This document shows, piece after piece, positions 41,323 to 56,499 of a stretch of DNA of 64,000 nucleotides. A program made the translations under genes and the position numbers. Positions within the stretch are counted from its first letter, which is position 1, and every line of letters begins with the position of its first letter. The stretch comes from Mycolicibacterium peregrinum (GTDB lineage: Bacteria > Actinomycetota > Actinomycetes > Mycobacteriales > Mycobacteriaceae): positions 1-64,000 of the forward strand of contig NZ_LZSO01000026.1 in the NCBI RefSeq assembly GCF_001665785.1, in the 5' to 3' direction. The notes under the pieces were generated by a model. That model was not told where the DNA came from, ran no database searches, and worked only from the letters and a program-made list of their open reading frames with translations.

Positions 41323-42632
41323 CTAGGCCACTGCCCCCCGCACGTCGATCTTGCCGGTTACTGCATCGGTGATCAGTGCGGCGCGGTACTCCCTTAGGGC
41401 TTCAATGACACCAGTTGATTTGCCGATCAGATCGTCGATCGTGTCGGTGCGGGTTGATAGGAAACGAGCGATGGCGACTTGCTCATCCATAGGAGGCAAT
41501 GCGATCGCGACGTTTCGGAAGTCCGTCATCGCAAGGTTTTGCATGCTGGAGCTTGCACCAACACACATCGCCACGATCTGCGAGCGATAGACCTCCGTCT
41601 GTGTCCAGTAGTAGATGAACCGCGCCGATGCGCCATTGAATCGGACCTGCCATAGCTTGTCAGAGAGAAACAGGTTGGGGCGTCCGCTCTCGGCATATCC
41701 GGCAGAGCCAACCAATAGCGGCGTGTTGGCACGGTTGACGATTAGCGAATCGGCCTTAACGGGACAGGTGGTGCGGTCAATCTCGTTCTGGTCAACAACG
41801 GTTTTGTTGGCTGCCGGATTGAACCACCCTGCAGACACGCAACTCGTTTTGAGGACGGCGACGTCGTCGGCTCCGGCTGGCCAGTCGCCAGCATTGACAC
41901 TCGTTCCCGATTCGATCGAATGGATGACGTTTTTCAACCGAGAAGTCATCCAGCGGCGCGGTTCGTCGCCAAGCCATTCAACTCCGGAGTCTTTCATCTC
42001 GGTATCAGGGTCGAGACCCTTGGTGACGGCGTGTGTGATGGTGGCGGTGCGGTCCTCGCGAAGGGTGGCGATGAGCTGTTCCTGCTTGGCGATCAATGCG
42101 TCGATCTTGGAAGTTTCATGCTCCAAGAATTCAACGATCGCTTTCTGCTCGTCCTGCGGTGGTACAGGCAGCTTCACTGCGCCTAGCCGACCGGCGCTGA
42201 TAATTGGGAGGGTATTACCCATTGATGAAGCCCGAATGCGATCTTGACTCGCGATCAACGCGAAGTAGACAAATTTGGGACATTGTGCACCGACGATGGC
42301 ATTGATTTGTTGGTTTGAGGCAGCCAGTTGGTCGACATAACCGATCTTGCCAAGTGTCGCTCCGATAGACACGACGTGTACCGAGGGTGGGGTGAGGTGC
42401 GGTACTGCCGCCCAGCCGGATTCGGATAGATGGCGGGATGCCACTGAGGGCTTGCCCGTGGCATCCAAGTCCTCTGGCCGGAACCAAGGAAAGCTATCGT
42501 CGCCGCCGTCGGCGAAATGCTGTTGTTCGCCGGTCGTCGCCGGGGTGCCCCCTGTCACCAACTGACCGATGAACTTAATCGGGAGCATCGTCCAGTGTGC
42601 CGGTATCGCTGGCAGATCGATTTCTCGGGAGG

Positions 42633-42636
<4 letters not shown>
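41323..42636 (-). CDS. hsdS: Type I restriction specificity subunit HsdS
   Basis: A 437-residue protein with two target-recognition domains. Each is followed by a coiled-coil conserved region: VPPQDEQKAIVEFLEHETSK near residue 160-180 and LPPMDEQVAIARFLSTRT near 390-410. The repeated layout (IPAHW..., GVEWLGDEPRRW...) is typical. The GTG start overlaps the hsdM stop (GTGA). It sets the DNA sequence recognised, which cannot be read from the protein. Confidence 0.95.
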
Positions 42637-44609
<1,973 letters not shown>

Positions 44610-44730
44610 AGTGCAGTTGGCTCCTTGGTTCCAAGTCTTAGTTAAGCGGAAGTTACCGCGAATCGTGGTCCATCACGGCGAAGCGCCGACGAATGATGTG
44701 TCGCGCTTCAGGCAGTCCAACGATGACGTA

Positions 44731-44747
44731 CGTTCGCGACGCGAACG
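44731..44747. promoter_or_regulatory. Perfect palindrome between hsdM and the NTase-like gene
   Basis: CGTTCGCG-A-CGCGAACG is an 8-bp-arm inverted repeat in the 200-bp divergent gap. It lies 122 bp before hsdM and 63 bp before the NTase-like start. It may be an operator for either direction. Confidence 0.45.
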
Positions 44748-44809
44748 CTCGAGTTACTCAGAAGCGAGCGCGTCGGGGCCAGCAGTCTACGATTCTGCAG
44801 CGTGTGGGA

Positions 44810-45388
44810 ATGGGGGTTGTTGGTCGCTTGATTCCTGATCTAGTTGATGGCCATCTGCCAGTGGGAACGTACTTGTGCACATTGGAGGAGTTGGAGGCAA
44901 CGTTCGTCGATGCAGCTCAGTTTGCTGCGTCGGGTAGCCGACGCGCAGTGTTCGATGGTCTTGTGGACTATCTCGCCGACTGGGAAGCCGTCGAATCCGA
45001 CCTCCAGGTCAAGGTGCTGAAACGGCTGTGGGTAGGTGGGAGCTTCACCAGTGGCGCCGTAGAGGTCGGCGACGTCGACATCTCGCCATTTCTCGACAGT
45101 GACGTGCTGGGCTCGCTGCGTGGCCGCCCAGGTGCAGGACAACTTAAAGCGTTGTATCAACACCGGGACAAGATTAAGTCGACCTACCGGGTCGAACCGT
45201 TCGTCGTACTATGGAAGCCATTCACCACCCTTAAGCTGCGGAATCTGGAGGCTGAGGAGTACGAGTACGTAGCTACTCGGGGCATGATGGACGATTTTTG
45301 GCAACGCACAACGGACTTGTCGGTCAAGCAAGCGATGCTTTCCGAAGATGCTGAACCAGCCCGAGGGTATCTGGAGGTGACGTTATGA
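44810..45388 (+). CDS. Nucleotidyltransferase-like protein (DUF6932-type)
   Basis: A 192-residue protein. DLVDGHLPVGTYLCTLEELE and RRAVFDGLVDYLADWEA precede the motif WVGGSFTSGAVEVGDVDISP, a GS-F-x-G-D-x-D pattern typical of minimal nucleotidyltransferase folds. ATG 44810 is chosen because the conserved VDGHLPVG region follows. It overlaps the next gene by ATGA, so the two are one module. Minimal NTases often act as toxin-antitoxin or defence components; this role is inferred. Confidence 0.7.
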   Translation: MGVVGRLIPDLVDGHLPVGTYLCTLEELEATFVDAAQFAASGSRRAVFDGLVDYLADWEAVESDLQVKVLKRLWVGGSFTSGAVEVGDVDISPFLDSDVLGSLRGRPGAGQLKALYQHRDKIKSTYRVEPFVVLWKPFTTLKLRNLEAEEYEYVATRGMMDDFWQRTTDLSVKQAMLSEDAEPARGYLEVTL

Positions 45389-46281
45389 GCCTGGCTGACA
45401 GGTATCCACGCCTCCGACGTCGTCAGTTGCCAGAATGGGTAGTCAACAATACCGACGACGATTCGGACCTCGTCCAGGCCGCCCGCCGATCCTTCGTGGG
45501 TGCGATTCAAGACGTCACCTCGAACGCCCGCTTTCCAATCCACTTGGATCTGCGGCTCATTGGCCCATCGACGGAGGGTGGACGATTGCCATCCGACGTC
45601 TTGCAGGTGGCAGACCGTTTCCAAGGTGAGGTGCGAGAGGCGCTCAGCTCAGCAGCGGCAGCCCGTATCGCAGACATTGATTGGGTCGGTGTCAGCGAGG
45701 GCAGCGCGATCATGCATATGGTGCCCCGTTTTGTTGCCGTAAGCCTGGATCAGCTCGACGTTGCGGTAGTCGACGAGTTTGAGTCGGCGGTCGCGCACGT
45801 TCTCAAAGTGCACGACGACCTTGAGAACGAGGCTGACGATAGCGCGTTTGCAGACGAACGACCCGACTTCCTCCACCAACTTCGACTGCTCACATCCGAG
45901 CTAAATGACCGGAACCTTGACCTCGAGGTCACTGCGGCAGGGAGCACTGGAAGTCGGTTGAACTCCACTCTGTCCAGGAAGGGCCGAATCCGAGCAAAGG
46001 CACTTTTCGAAAGATCGGCCGTGTCGTCCCCACAGGTTTTGTCGGGGCGTGTAGTGAGCGTGGATCTTGAAGGCAACGCCATTGAGATGCGGGTGGAGAA
46101 ACAGCGGGCGAAGGCGAAAATTGTGCAGGTGCCATCTGGTGTTCTTGTTGGTGGTGAGGTCATGGTTGGCCAGCCACTGGCCGTGTCCGTCATGACCGAA
46201 CACCAGGCGGATCAGACTGGTAACCGGACCGCCGACAAGCATGTGTGGGTCGGCATCGCGGCGGATCAACTCCCACACTGA
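45385..46281 (+). CDS. Partner of the NTase-like protein, unknown function
   Basis: A 298-residue protein starting at ATG in an ATGA overlap with the NTase-like gene. The first third has RFPIHLDLRLIGPSTEGG. A middle region has VDEFESAVAHVLKVHDDLEN, and the end is strand-rich (VLSGRVVSVDLEGNAIEMRV, VGGEVMVGQPLAVSVMTE), perhaps an OB-like or beta domain. No known family was recognised. Coupled translation points to joint function. Confidence 0.7.
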   Translation: MSLADRYPRLRRRQLPEWVVNNTDDDSDLVQAARRSFVGAIQDVTSNARFPIHLDLRLIGPSTEGGRLPSDVLQVADRFQGEVREALSSAAAARIADIDWVGVSEGSAIMHMVPRFVAVSLDQLDVAVVDEFESAVAHVLKVHDDLENEADDSAFADERPDFLHQLRLLTSELNDRNLDLEVTAAGSTGSRLNSTLSRKGRIRAKALFERSAVSSPQVLSGRVVSVDLEGNAIEMRVEKQRAKAKIVQVPSGVLVGGEVMVGQPLAVSVMTEHQADQTGNRTADKHVWVGIAADQLPH

Positions 46282-46370
46282 CCGCTTTCAACTGCCGGCG
46301 CCGCATGCCAGCGACCCGTGACCGACGAGGCATCGGCGCACGCGCTGGTCGACGACCACCCCCGGCCGGC

Positions 46371-46965
46371 TCAACCAGCTTCGTGATTGAGGTACCGGTA
46401 GAGCGTCGCCCTGCTCACCCCTAGGTACTTCGCGATGTCCTTGGCGGTGTGGCCGTCTGCTTTCATCCGCGTGGCAGTGGCGATGTGGTCGCCGTCGCCG
46501 ACCTTGCGCGGTCGCCCAAATTTGGTCCCATTGGCGCGAGATGCCGCTCGCTTCAAGGCAGTACGCTCCTTGACCAACTCGCGTTCGTACTCCGCGAGCG
46601 ACCCGAGAACGCCGATCATCATGCGACCAGCGGGAGTTGACGAATCGATACCGTCGGTGACCGACACCAGAGTGACGCCACGGGTAGTCAACTCCTTGAC
46701 GGTCTGCAGGATGTGCAGCATGTTGCAGACCCAAACGATCTAGCTTCCACACCACCACGGTGTCGCCGTCACGAACGTATGCGAGCAGGTCGGCCAGGCC
46801 GGGCCGGTCGTCGCGGGCACCCGACATGACGTCCGAGAACACCTTGGTCACGCCGGCTGCGGTCAGCGCCTCATTCTGTTGATCCAAGGTTTGGGTGACG
46901 GTGCTGACCCTGGTGTAGCCGACCCGGGTGCCGATGGATGCCGACTCGGCGTTGCGCTGGCTCAT
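46371..46965 (-). pseudogene. Serine recombinase (resolvase/invertase), frameshifted
   Basis: The N-terminal part reads MSQRNAESASIGTRVGYTRV with the catalytic Ser in RVSTVTQTLDQQ, then VVVWKLDRLG. The frame is then lost near 46730 and resumes in another frame as MLHILQTVKELTTRGVTLVS and ends with a helix-turn-helix (TAKDIAKYLGVSRATLYRYL). One extra base at GGTCTGCAACATG explains the shift. Without it the protein would be about 197 residues. It is probably a decayed gene, though a sequencing error is possible. No transposase accompanies it. Confidence 0.88.
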
Positions 46966-47185
46966 AAATGGTCCCAACGCCAGTTTCGAGACAGATATTT
47001 CTGAGACGAACTTTCGAGACACCACGACCTGGGCGCGTCCGACGGCCAATCCCGGCTGCGGTGATGTCTCGTATGTGGTCATTTTTGGGACGGTTACTGC
47101 GATCAATGGTTACCGATCGGGTTCACGCTGAGCGGTGACGCTCGCAGAACCCGGCAAGTTCCTTCGCCAAGTCGGCCCAGATGGA

Positions 47186-50274
<3,089 letters not shown>

Positions 50275-50278
<4 letters not shown>

Positions 50279-51435
50279 TTCGGCCGCACCCTCAGCACCT
50301 GAGGCGAGAATGGAGGTTCGAGAAGGACGCCGCGACGGCTCTTCTCGAAAGTCGAGTCGGCGAAGGAAGCCCCGACCGTGTAGTAGCCACCCCGGACCGT
50401 TAGTTCCCACGCGACAGATGCTGGCGGCGTCCGCATAATCCGCTTGGCTCGTGGTGGCGAGTCCGGCTTGTAGAACAGCGTTGCCTTGTCCAGAGCCAGG
50501 CGCGGGTCGCAGCCCAGTGTGAGCTTGACATCTGGGGGCGCATCCAGGCGGTAGAGCACCGTGGAGGCCAGACCAGGTCCTTTTGCTGTTGGCTGGCGTC
50601 GCCCGGACTGTGCCTCCAACAAATCGTCGATCCGCGCGCTGACGCGTTCAGTTCGAATAACCCAGTCCCCGTACTCGTCGGTGGTTGCAGCGCCACCTTC
50701 AAATGCACAAATCAGAGCTGCGGTGAAGTGGGAAACCGCGCCAATCGGGCCGAAGGCGCTCTGAAACGGAGCAGACGATTGAAGGGTCAGGTCGTGTTCG
50801 CATTGGCGCTTTTTGTATGCAGTCAGCGTGACAAGTGGTAGGACGGTCGGACTTCCGAGCTTCTCCACCACCCCTGGCGTGACTCCGCGGCAAGCATCGA
50901 TGAAGAAACACTGCGTCTGCGGTGGGTGTTGGAGAAAACCGTAGCGCGAGCTCTCGAACCCGAATGCTCCGACGAAATGGTTGTCGAACTGACCGAAGTC
51001 ACTGGCAAGAAGAATTTGTTCCGTGCTCTGGAGGCCGTGGCCACAGAAGTAGAACACCGCGACGTTGCCGGGGTTCGTGCTACACCGCGACATCCAGCTT
51101 TCCCACGCTGTGCGAATCCCGGCGATGGTCGGCTCGTGGAAGGACATGCCTAGGCCGGCTGGCGACGGATCGGCAGGTGACGGCGAAATCAGCATGTCAA
51201 CGCTTGCCAGTGGAGCCTTCCAGCGTTCGTGGGCGTTTTGACATAGCCAGTTTGCGAATGCCAATGCCGAGCGTGGCGGCGACGTGAGCTGGCCGAGGTT
51301 ACCGTACTGCAGCGGGTCCTCAATCGGGGTGCCCGTGCCGCCCTCCAAATGGGGATACCCGCCAACGCCGACGATCAATGCATGTGTCCCCGGCATGGCC
51401 GGAGACGCTCCCGAGTTGAAGTGAAGCTCCGTCAT
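50275..51435 (-). CDS. Caspase-like cysteine protease with C-terminal beta domain
   Basis: A 386-residue protein of the caspase/metacaspase fold. His133 is in [11 protein letters not shown] and Cys182 in [10 protein letters not shown], a clear catalytic dyad. The opening [13 protein letters not shown] is the usual first strand. The last ~85 residues are strand-rich ([20 protein letters not shown]), resembling the first domain of the DnaK fusion. ATGA overlaps on both sides couple it to the hydrolase and the fusion. Bacterial caspases often act in antiphage cell-death systems; its substrate here is unknown. Confidence 0.92.
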
Positions 51436-52601
51436 ACGGCCTCGTTAAGGTGGGCGGCCAGCCGATCGTAGAAGCTCGGGCGTACGAAGTACGTGGAATG
51501 GGCTGCAAATGCGCCCTTGCCGGTGGAGTACTGGTAGTCCTTGACCCCATCGAAGATGCCCTCCGTGGCGAACCCGAGGATGTCGTTGGGGTCGAACACA
51601 TTGATCCACCGACCTACGTTAGGGAGCTTCGGCACCCGGTCCGTGGCGGGGTTGGTCGGTGGTTTCACTGACTCGAACAAGCCAAGCTCGGCGAAGACGC
51701 CCACCTGGGAACCGACAGTGACTAATACGTCGCATGAGAGGTCCGTGCGCAGCTTCGACAGCAGGTCGTAGGTAATGTTGCCGCCCATGCTGTGTGCGAT
51801 AACTACGAGCTGTGAATCGTCAGCGTTGCGTGCCGATGCAGCTTGCTCGAGCCCGTCAGCTACGCACTTGGCGATCGCAGCGTTGGCGCCCAAGCTCTCG
51901 CGCTGTCGAAGATAGACGAAGATGTCCCCAAGAAACGTAGAGACTGAGCGGTTAACTGATGGTCGGAGCAAGTCGACGGCCACCGAGCCCGCGAGTCGTC
52001 CCGCCGCACCCTGGATCCGTCCCAGGCCCTCCCGGATACGCAGGAAGGCGCGGTTGGGGCCGCCGAACGACTCTTCAGTGGCCGCAGGTGCAACAGGAGT
52101 CAGTTCTTTTGATAGCCGATTGAGAAACTCCTTATCACTCTTGATCGTATTGAGCCACGGAGGCGCTGGCTCGGCCCTAGCTAGTGAAGTGGCACGCACG
52201 GCGAGATCGGCAAGCTCACCCACCTCCGCGGCCTCGTCAACGCGCTCGGCCGCCACAGCCCAAAGCAAGTCGACCGCATCGGTCATCGACCGACGCGCAA
52301 CTTCAAGTACGACCTGATCGGACGCAGGTAGTTCGCCCTCCCACACCTCGCCAAGGAGTAGCGCGAGCAATGCCTCGCTCGGACCAAACTTCTCCTCACG
52401 ATCGCCGGGCAATGATGCATAGTTCCAAGCGAAGGCTGCGGCGTTGCCGCCCCAATATGGGTTCCAGAAGCTGACCGCGCGGGGGTCGAGACCTAGCGGC
52501 CGCAAAAGGAAGCTATGGATCAGCGCCGTCCTCGCATTAACGGCCTTCGAATAGGCATCTCCTGCGCGTGTCCCAACGCCGTGAACGAAGACGATAGGCA
52601 T
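51432..52601 (-). CDS. Alpha/beta hydrolase (PGAP1/lipase-like)
   Basis: A 389-residue protein. It begins MPIVFVHGVGTRAGDAY, the oxyanion strand. The nucleophile Ser271 is in VVIAHSMGGNITYDL, with likely Asp340 (FDPNDILG) and His368 (FAAHSTYF). Residues ~80-250 are a helical insertion. The ATG at 52601 has GGGGGTGG just upstream; an ATG at 52637 is less well placed. First gene of the operon. The caspase or a signal from the fusion could switch on its esterase or lipase activity. That link is inferred. Confidence 0.9.
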   Translation of the reverse strand: MPIVFVHGVGTRAGDAYSKAVNARTALIHSFLLRPLGLDPRAVSFWNPYWGGNAAAFAWNYASLPGDREEKFGPSEALLALLLGEVWEGELPASDQVVLEVARRSMTDAVDLLWAVAAERVDEAAEVGELADLAVRATSLARAEPAPPWLNTIKSDKEFLNRLSKELTPVAPAATEESFGGPNRAFLRIREGLGRIQGAAGRLAGSVAVDLLRPSVNRSVSTFLGDIFVYLRQRESLGANAAIAKCVADGLEQAASARNADDSQLVVIAHSMGGNITYDLLSKLRTDLSCDVLVTVGSQVGVFAELGLFESVKPPTNPATDRVPKLPNVGRWINVFDPNDILGFATEGIFDGVKDYQYSTGKGAFAAHSTYFVRPSFYDRLAAHLNEAV

Positions 52602-53062
52602 ATCCACCCCCGAGATGTCCCGAAGTACAATTGTCATCTTCTCGTCAATGAGCACGAACGCGCAACGTTCTTGTCGATGCCGATCTACCCTGTGGTCGCG
52701 ACGTCCACTACCTTTCCAGTGCCGACTTGCTTCGCGCACTAGCCGCCCCGATCTTTGTATCTCCAGCGATTTAATTCTGTTGGGCGTAGACATGGGTGAT
52801 TTCTGGCAAACCCATACTCCCAACAAATCCCCAACTTGGTGCCCGACTGTCGGCTCCGGTTGACCCCTGAGCAGCCTGCTCCGGGGTGAGTTCTAGTCAA
52901 CGTCGCAACAGCGACGGACCACTGGAGGCTAACAGCGCTGCGAATAGATCGGCAGGGCAACGGTCTTTGAGAACCATGCGGGGGCCGTTGTCGAGTGGCG
53001 CTGGCTGCCGCGGCCCAAGCTTGGCTCGCGAAACAAACCACTTGCCCTGCGACCGCGTGATC
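52602..53062. other. Non-coding gap of about 460 bp upstream of the hydrolase operon
   Basis: No convincing gene is seen. A minus-strand frame (52739-53041) has no family resemblance. The promoter of the hydrolase-caspase-DnaK operon should lie here, but no clear -10/-35 pair could be fixed by eye. Confidence 0.5.
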
Positions 53063-53638
53063 CTACGGCGCGGTGCCGCTCTCCGGCATCTCGATCTCAA
53101 CGATGCGACCACGCCCACGCCGCAAACGTGGTTTGAGGACCCAAAATCTCAAAGCTTGTCGTTTGCGCCATCGAAGTCGGATCTGACCACTAGGAGTCGC
53201 CACGTACTCATTCGAATGTCCCCGAAGTTCATCACGCATTAGGGCGTTTAGATCTACTGCGAACCCAACGCTCAGTTGAAGTCGCAGATTGTCGAAGGTC
53301 TCCCAGTCTTTATCGCGTCTGGCGCACACAGCTCGGTCGACGACGCGCTCCATTTGCGCGAAATGCTCGACGATGAAGGGGCTGGCAAAGAGCCTGACCC
53401 TCATCATGGTGTCAAGGTCGGGAGATGGCGGGTCATTTCGATGTCCTCGGTCATCCCATTCATAGATCGCATGAAGCCATCCCTGGAGTTTCAGGTAGGT
53501 GTTGGTCCGTTCTTGCCATAGGTTCTGTTCCCGTATCGCCGACCGCTGAGAACGGTAGGCAACAACCATGCTGACGACCGCCGTGGTGCTACTGGCCAGG
53601 ACCGCGACCGCAGCAACAGCAATTTCTGCGCTGATCAT
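53063..53638 (-). CDS. Small single-pass membrane protein, unknown function
   Basis: A 191-residue protein starting MISAEIAVAAVAVLASSTTA, with one N-terminal membrane helix (about 5-28). A long cytoplasmic or coiled segment follows (RSQRSAIREQNLWQERTNTY) and a basic C-terminal region (RWRKRQALRFWVLKPRLRRG). The ATG at 53638 has GGGGAGAGAG upstream. It lies between the kinase gene and the hydrolase operon on the same strand. No family recognised. Confidence 0.7.
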   Translation of the reverse strand: MISAEIAVAAVAVLASSTTAVVSMVVAYRSQRSAIREQNLWQERTNTYLKLQGWLHAIYEWDDRGHRNDPPSPDLDTMMRVRLFASPFIVEHFAQMERVVDRAVCARRDKDWETFDNLRLQLSVGFAVDLNALMRDELRGHSNEYVATPSGQIRLRWRKRQALRFWVLKPRLRRGRGRIVEIEMPESGTAP

Positions 53639-53773
53639 CGAAGCTCTCTCCCCACTCAGCAGTGGTTCGTCCACTCGGACAGTTCCGTCCTAAGTGGGGC
53701 ACGACGAAATTTCAACCTTCAGCGTCTGAGGCCGTGCCACCCGGTGGGCCGGCCGGCGGGCTCGGACGTCTTG

Positions 53774-55267
53774 TCAAGGAACGATGTCGTTGCACAGGGG
53801 ATGTGGGCCGTCGGCGTTGCCCCCGGTGCCGATGTAGCCACCGCTGTTAATGCTGTACATGGCTTCCTTGCCGAGGAAGAAGGCGCTCTCGTCACTCAGG
53901 CCGTAGCGATTCATCAGCATGCGCTTGAGGTCGGTGGTGTAGTCGGCTCCACCCAAGACTGCCCTGCAGGCGAACGCGGCCTGCTCGGGCGTCCATTGAC
54001 CACACTTGTCCAGTCGCTGGGGTGAACACCCAGGCCCGTTGGGATTGGGCGAAGGCGTTGTCACCGCCACCGAGGGTGTCGCTACCGGACTCGTCGGAGG
54101 GGCAGGCTCCGGCGCAGCAGAAGTCGGGACAGGGGCCGGTGCCGCTGTCGTCGCGGTCGGGGATGGAGCCGATGTGGTCGGCGCATTGTTCGATGAGATG
54201 ACGGTGGTAGTTGATTGCGGGTGCTGCCAAGGCCGCCACAGCACCCCGGTAACACCGAGCAGCAGCAACACCGCCGCAACCGAGCTGCCGATCAGCCACC
54301 GTCTGACCGAGCTAGCAGAGTCGCCACGGGCAGTAGCGCCAACGGGTTTGGACGGGGAAGCCGTGCGGTGGACCCTACGCACTGCGGGGCCAGGGGTGGT
54401 GGGCGCTGCACCAACTCTCCGGGTTTGCGGTGCAACGGTTTCGGTGAGTGCACGGGCGTAGTCGGTACAGCATGCGAACCGATTCTCGGGATTCTTGGCC
54501 AACGCGGCAGCCAGAACTGGGTCGAGCGATGCGAGTTCGGGTTGTATGCCACCAAGGAGAGGAACTGGCGCACTGAGGTGGCGACTGATGACGACGGCGG
54601 GGTTGGTGTTCGGGAAGAGCTGCGACCCGGTCAACAGGTGGTAGGTCGTCGCTGCGAGGGCATACTGGTCGGCCCGCCCATCCATCGAGTCACCCATGAG
54701 CTGCTCCGGGGCCGAGTAGGCCACTGTCCCGACTGTCATGTTGGTGGTTGTGATGCCACTGGTGTCATCGAGGGGGCGGGCGATCCCGAAGTCGGCGAGG
54801 TAGATCTTGGGGTCATCGGTGTCGAGGTCGGCGACGAGGATGTTGGCGGGCTTGACGTCTCGGTGTAGTAGGCCCTTCTTGTGGGCGTAGTCCAGCGCGC
54901 TGGCCACAGCCGTGACGATCGGCAGGACGTGACCGACCGGCATGCCCTGCGGGTAGCGCTGCTCCAGGAGATGGCTGAGGTCGGTGCCGTCGATGTAATC
55001 CATCGCGATCCACAGCTGGCCGTCGTGCTCGCCTCGGTCGTGAATGCCGACGATGTGGGGGTGGCGCAGTCCCGAGGCGAGATCTGCTTCGCGGATGAAC
55101 CGCTCCCGAAACGACTCGTCCTGGGAGAACTCGGGGCGTAAGACCTTCAGGGCTTCCTGGCGGGGAAGCCGGGGATGCTGGACGAGGTAGACCTCGCCCA
55201 TTCCCCCGGACCCAAGCAAACGCAGAATCCGGTACCCGGCGAAGGTCTCACCGATCCGCAGCGGCAT
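53774..55267 (-). CDS. Membrane-anchored Ser/Thr protein kinase (Pkn-type)
   Basis: A 497-residue kinase. The kinase domain (about 10-275) has [12 protein letters not shown], Lys41 (ALKVL), [10 protein letters not shown] at 135-144, DFG at 159-161 and [18 protein letters not shown] Pro/Thr-rich linker leads to a membrane helix (about 325-343, [19 protein letters not shown]). The extracellular part has a Thr/Pro-rich stalk and a Cys-containing domain ([20 protein letters not shown]). It resembles mycobacterial receptor-type kinases. Its place in the element suggests cargo that may sense or act against infection. Confidence 0.92.
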   Translation of the reverse strand: MPLRIGETFAGYRILRLLGSGGMGEVYLVQHPRLPRQEALKVLRPEFSQDESFRERFIREADLASGLRHPHIVGIHDRGEHDGQLWIAMDYIDGTDLSHLLEQRYPQGMPVGHVLPIVTAVASALDYAHKKGLLHRDVKPANILVADLDTDDPKIYLADFGIARPLDDTSGITTTNMTVGTVAYSAPEQLMGDSMDGRADQYALAATTYHLLTGSQLFPNTNPAVVISRHLSAPVPLLGGIQPELASLDPVLAAALAKNPENRFACCTDYARALTETVAPQTRRVGAAPTTPGPAVRRVHRTASPSKPVGATARGDSASSVRRWLIGSSVAAVLLLLGVTGVLWRPWQHPQSTTTVISSNNAPTTSAPSPTATTAAPAPVPTSAAPEPAPPTSPVATPSVAVTTPSPNPNGPGCSPQRLDKCGQWTPEQAAFACRAVLGGADYTTDLKRMLMNRYGLSDESAFFLGKEAMYSINSGGYIGTGGNADGPHPLCNDIVP

Positions 55268-55587
55268 GGGCGAATGTTAGCCGCTGCCATCGCCATGCCC
55301 GACGACTTCATGTAAACGTGCCTGTTCGCTTGAGCGGTCGGTCACGTCGCCCGCAGTTAGCCGGGCGCATATGGCGAGTCCAAGGGTGTGGTAGGTGCCT
55401 TCAGGTGATGTGCACCAAGTTGTGCGAAAGTCTTTCGAGACGCTCGGAACTCGACTCTTACGAGACGGTCACGAGATGCCCGACACCGGCACCGCACCTC
55501 CAACGACTCGCGCACCACCAAGCAGCATGATGTGTCAACGCTCTTGGCAAGTCCTTCGCGTAGACCGACAGCCCAGGGGCTTAGCCG
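55268..55587. other. Gap of about 320 bp between the kinase and the HEPN-like gene
   Basis: Short frames only, none with a recognisable product. The kinase promoter is expected here but could not be placed. Confidence 0.5.
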
Positions 55588-56499
55588 CTAGCGCATCTCG
55601 CCGTCGATAAGCGCTGAAACTGCCTCACGTTCAGCGAGACCTAAGATCAAGCTGGTAGCGGCCATGGTGGTAATGATTGCGTTCACCTCCGTCATATGGG
55701 ACGGGTCAGCCCAGTGTGCGACGACATGGCGAGACGGCATGGACGGCATCGGCTTCGGAATGTCGGGCCGCCACTCCTCCAACAATGAATGGAGTGGACG
55801 CTCAGCGAGTGCCACTCGAAATTCGTTCTTTGCAACGGCTTCTTGAAGTTTGATCTTCACCGAGCCGGTTCGGACGACGTTGTAGTTGAACGTTTTCTTC
55901 GACGTTCGCCGGAGCGCCGAGTCGATGACAGAAGTTGCGAGCGTGCAACATGCAGCCACATGCCCAGCTTCCAGAACGTCGATTGCTTCGAGCAAGAGCG
56001 GGGGCAGCATGGCCAGCGACTCCGCTACTGGACTTCCGTCGTCAGGATCGAGGGCGTCTCGGCAGTCCTTTAGTATGCGGTCCTTCGAGTCCATCAAGAT
56101 GTCGAGGCGGTCGCGGCCAGTGTCTGCCGCGACAAGTGCATGGACAATGCTTGGGCACGGAACGAAGGCCAAGGGAATCCCCGTCCCGGTGATGTCCCAA
56201 GCCTTTTCGGTGTCAAGGTCGCTCGGCCAGTTGGGTACCCACTCCCGCAAAAATGCGGTGATCTCCCCAAACATGTCATAGGCCGGCACCAGAGACGGCA
56301 GCCAGTCCGAGAAGCTTTCGAGCACTGGGAGCACTGTCTCCCGTACCGAGTCGATTACGGGTTGTATCGCGATCCGCAGGTCTTGCACTGTTGTCGCAAG
56401 CGCTTGGGTCAACTTTGCGCGGGTCTCTGCGTCGAGGTCTTCCCATCTAGGCGCTGGTGCCCCTTGTCGACCCAGGTTGTAGTCCGGTTCGTCACCCAT
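55588..56499 (-). CDS. Possible HEPN-family protein with RX4H motif
   Basis: A 303-residue protein. The first ~75 residues are helical (LTQALATTVQDLRIAIQPVI). The C-terminal third contains SRHVVAHWADPSHMTEVNAI, where Arg257 and His262 give R-x4-H, followed by an alpha-helix ending in LGLAE. This is how HEPN nucleases of defence systems end. VLEAGHVAACCTLATSVIDS is a helix seen in similar proteins. No family could be named with certainty. It could be an RNA-cutting abortive-infection protein; the start ATG has a weak ribosome site. Confidence 0.65.
   Translation of the reverse strand: MGDEPDYNLGRQGAPAPRWEDLDAETRAKLTQALATTVQDLRIAIQPVIDSVRETVLPVLESFSDWLPSLVPAYDMFGEITAFLREWVPNWPSDLDTEKAWDITGTGIPLAFVPCPSIVHALVAADTGRDRLDILMDSKDRILKDCRDALDPDDGSPVAESLAMLPPLLLEAIDVLEAGHVAACCTLATSVIDSALRRTSKKTFNYNVVRTGSVKIKLQEAVAKNEFRVALAERPLHSLLEEWRPDIPKPMPSMPSRHVVAHWADPSHMTEVNAIITTMAATSLILGLAEREAVSALIDGEMR

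Noticed and set aside
52739..53041. Minus-strand frame of 100 codons upstream of the hydrolase
   Set aside because: Low-complexity shadow-like sequence without a ribosome site.
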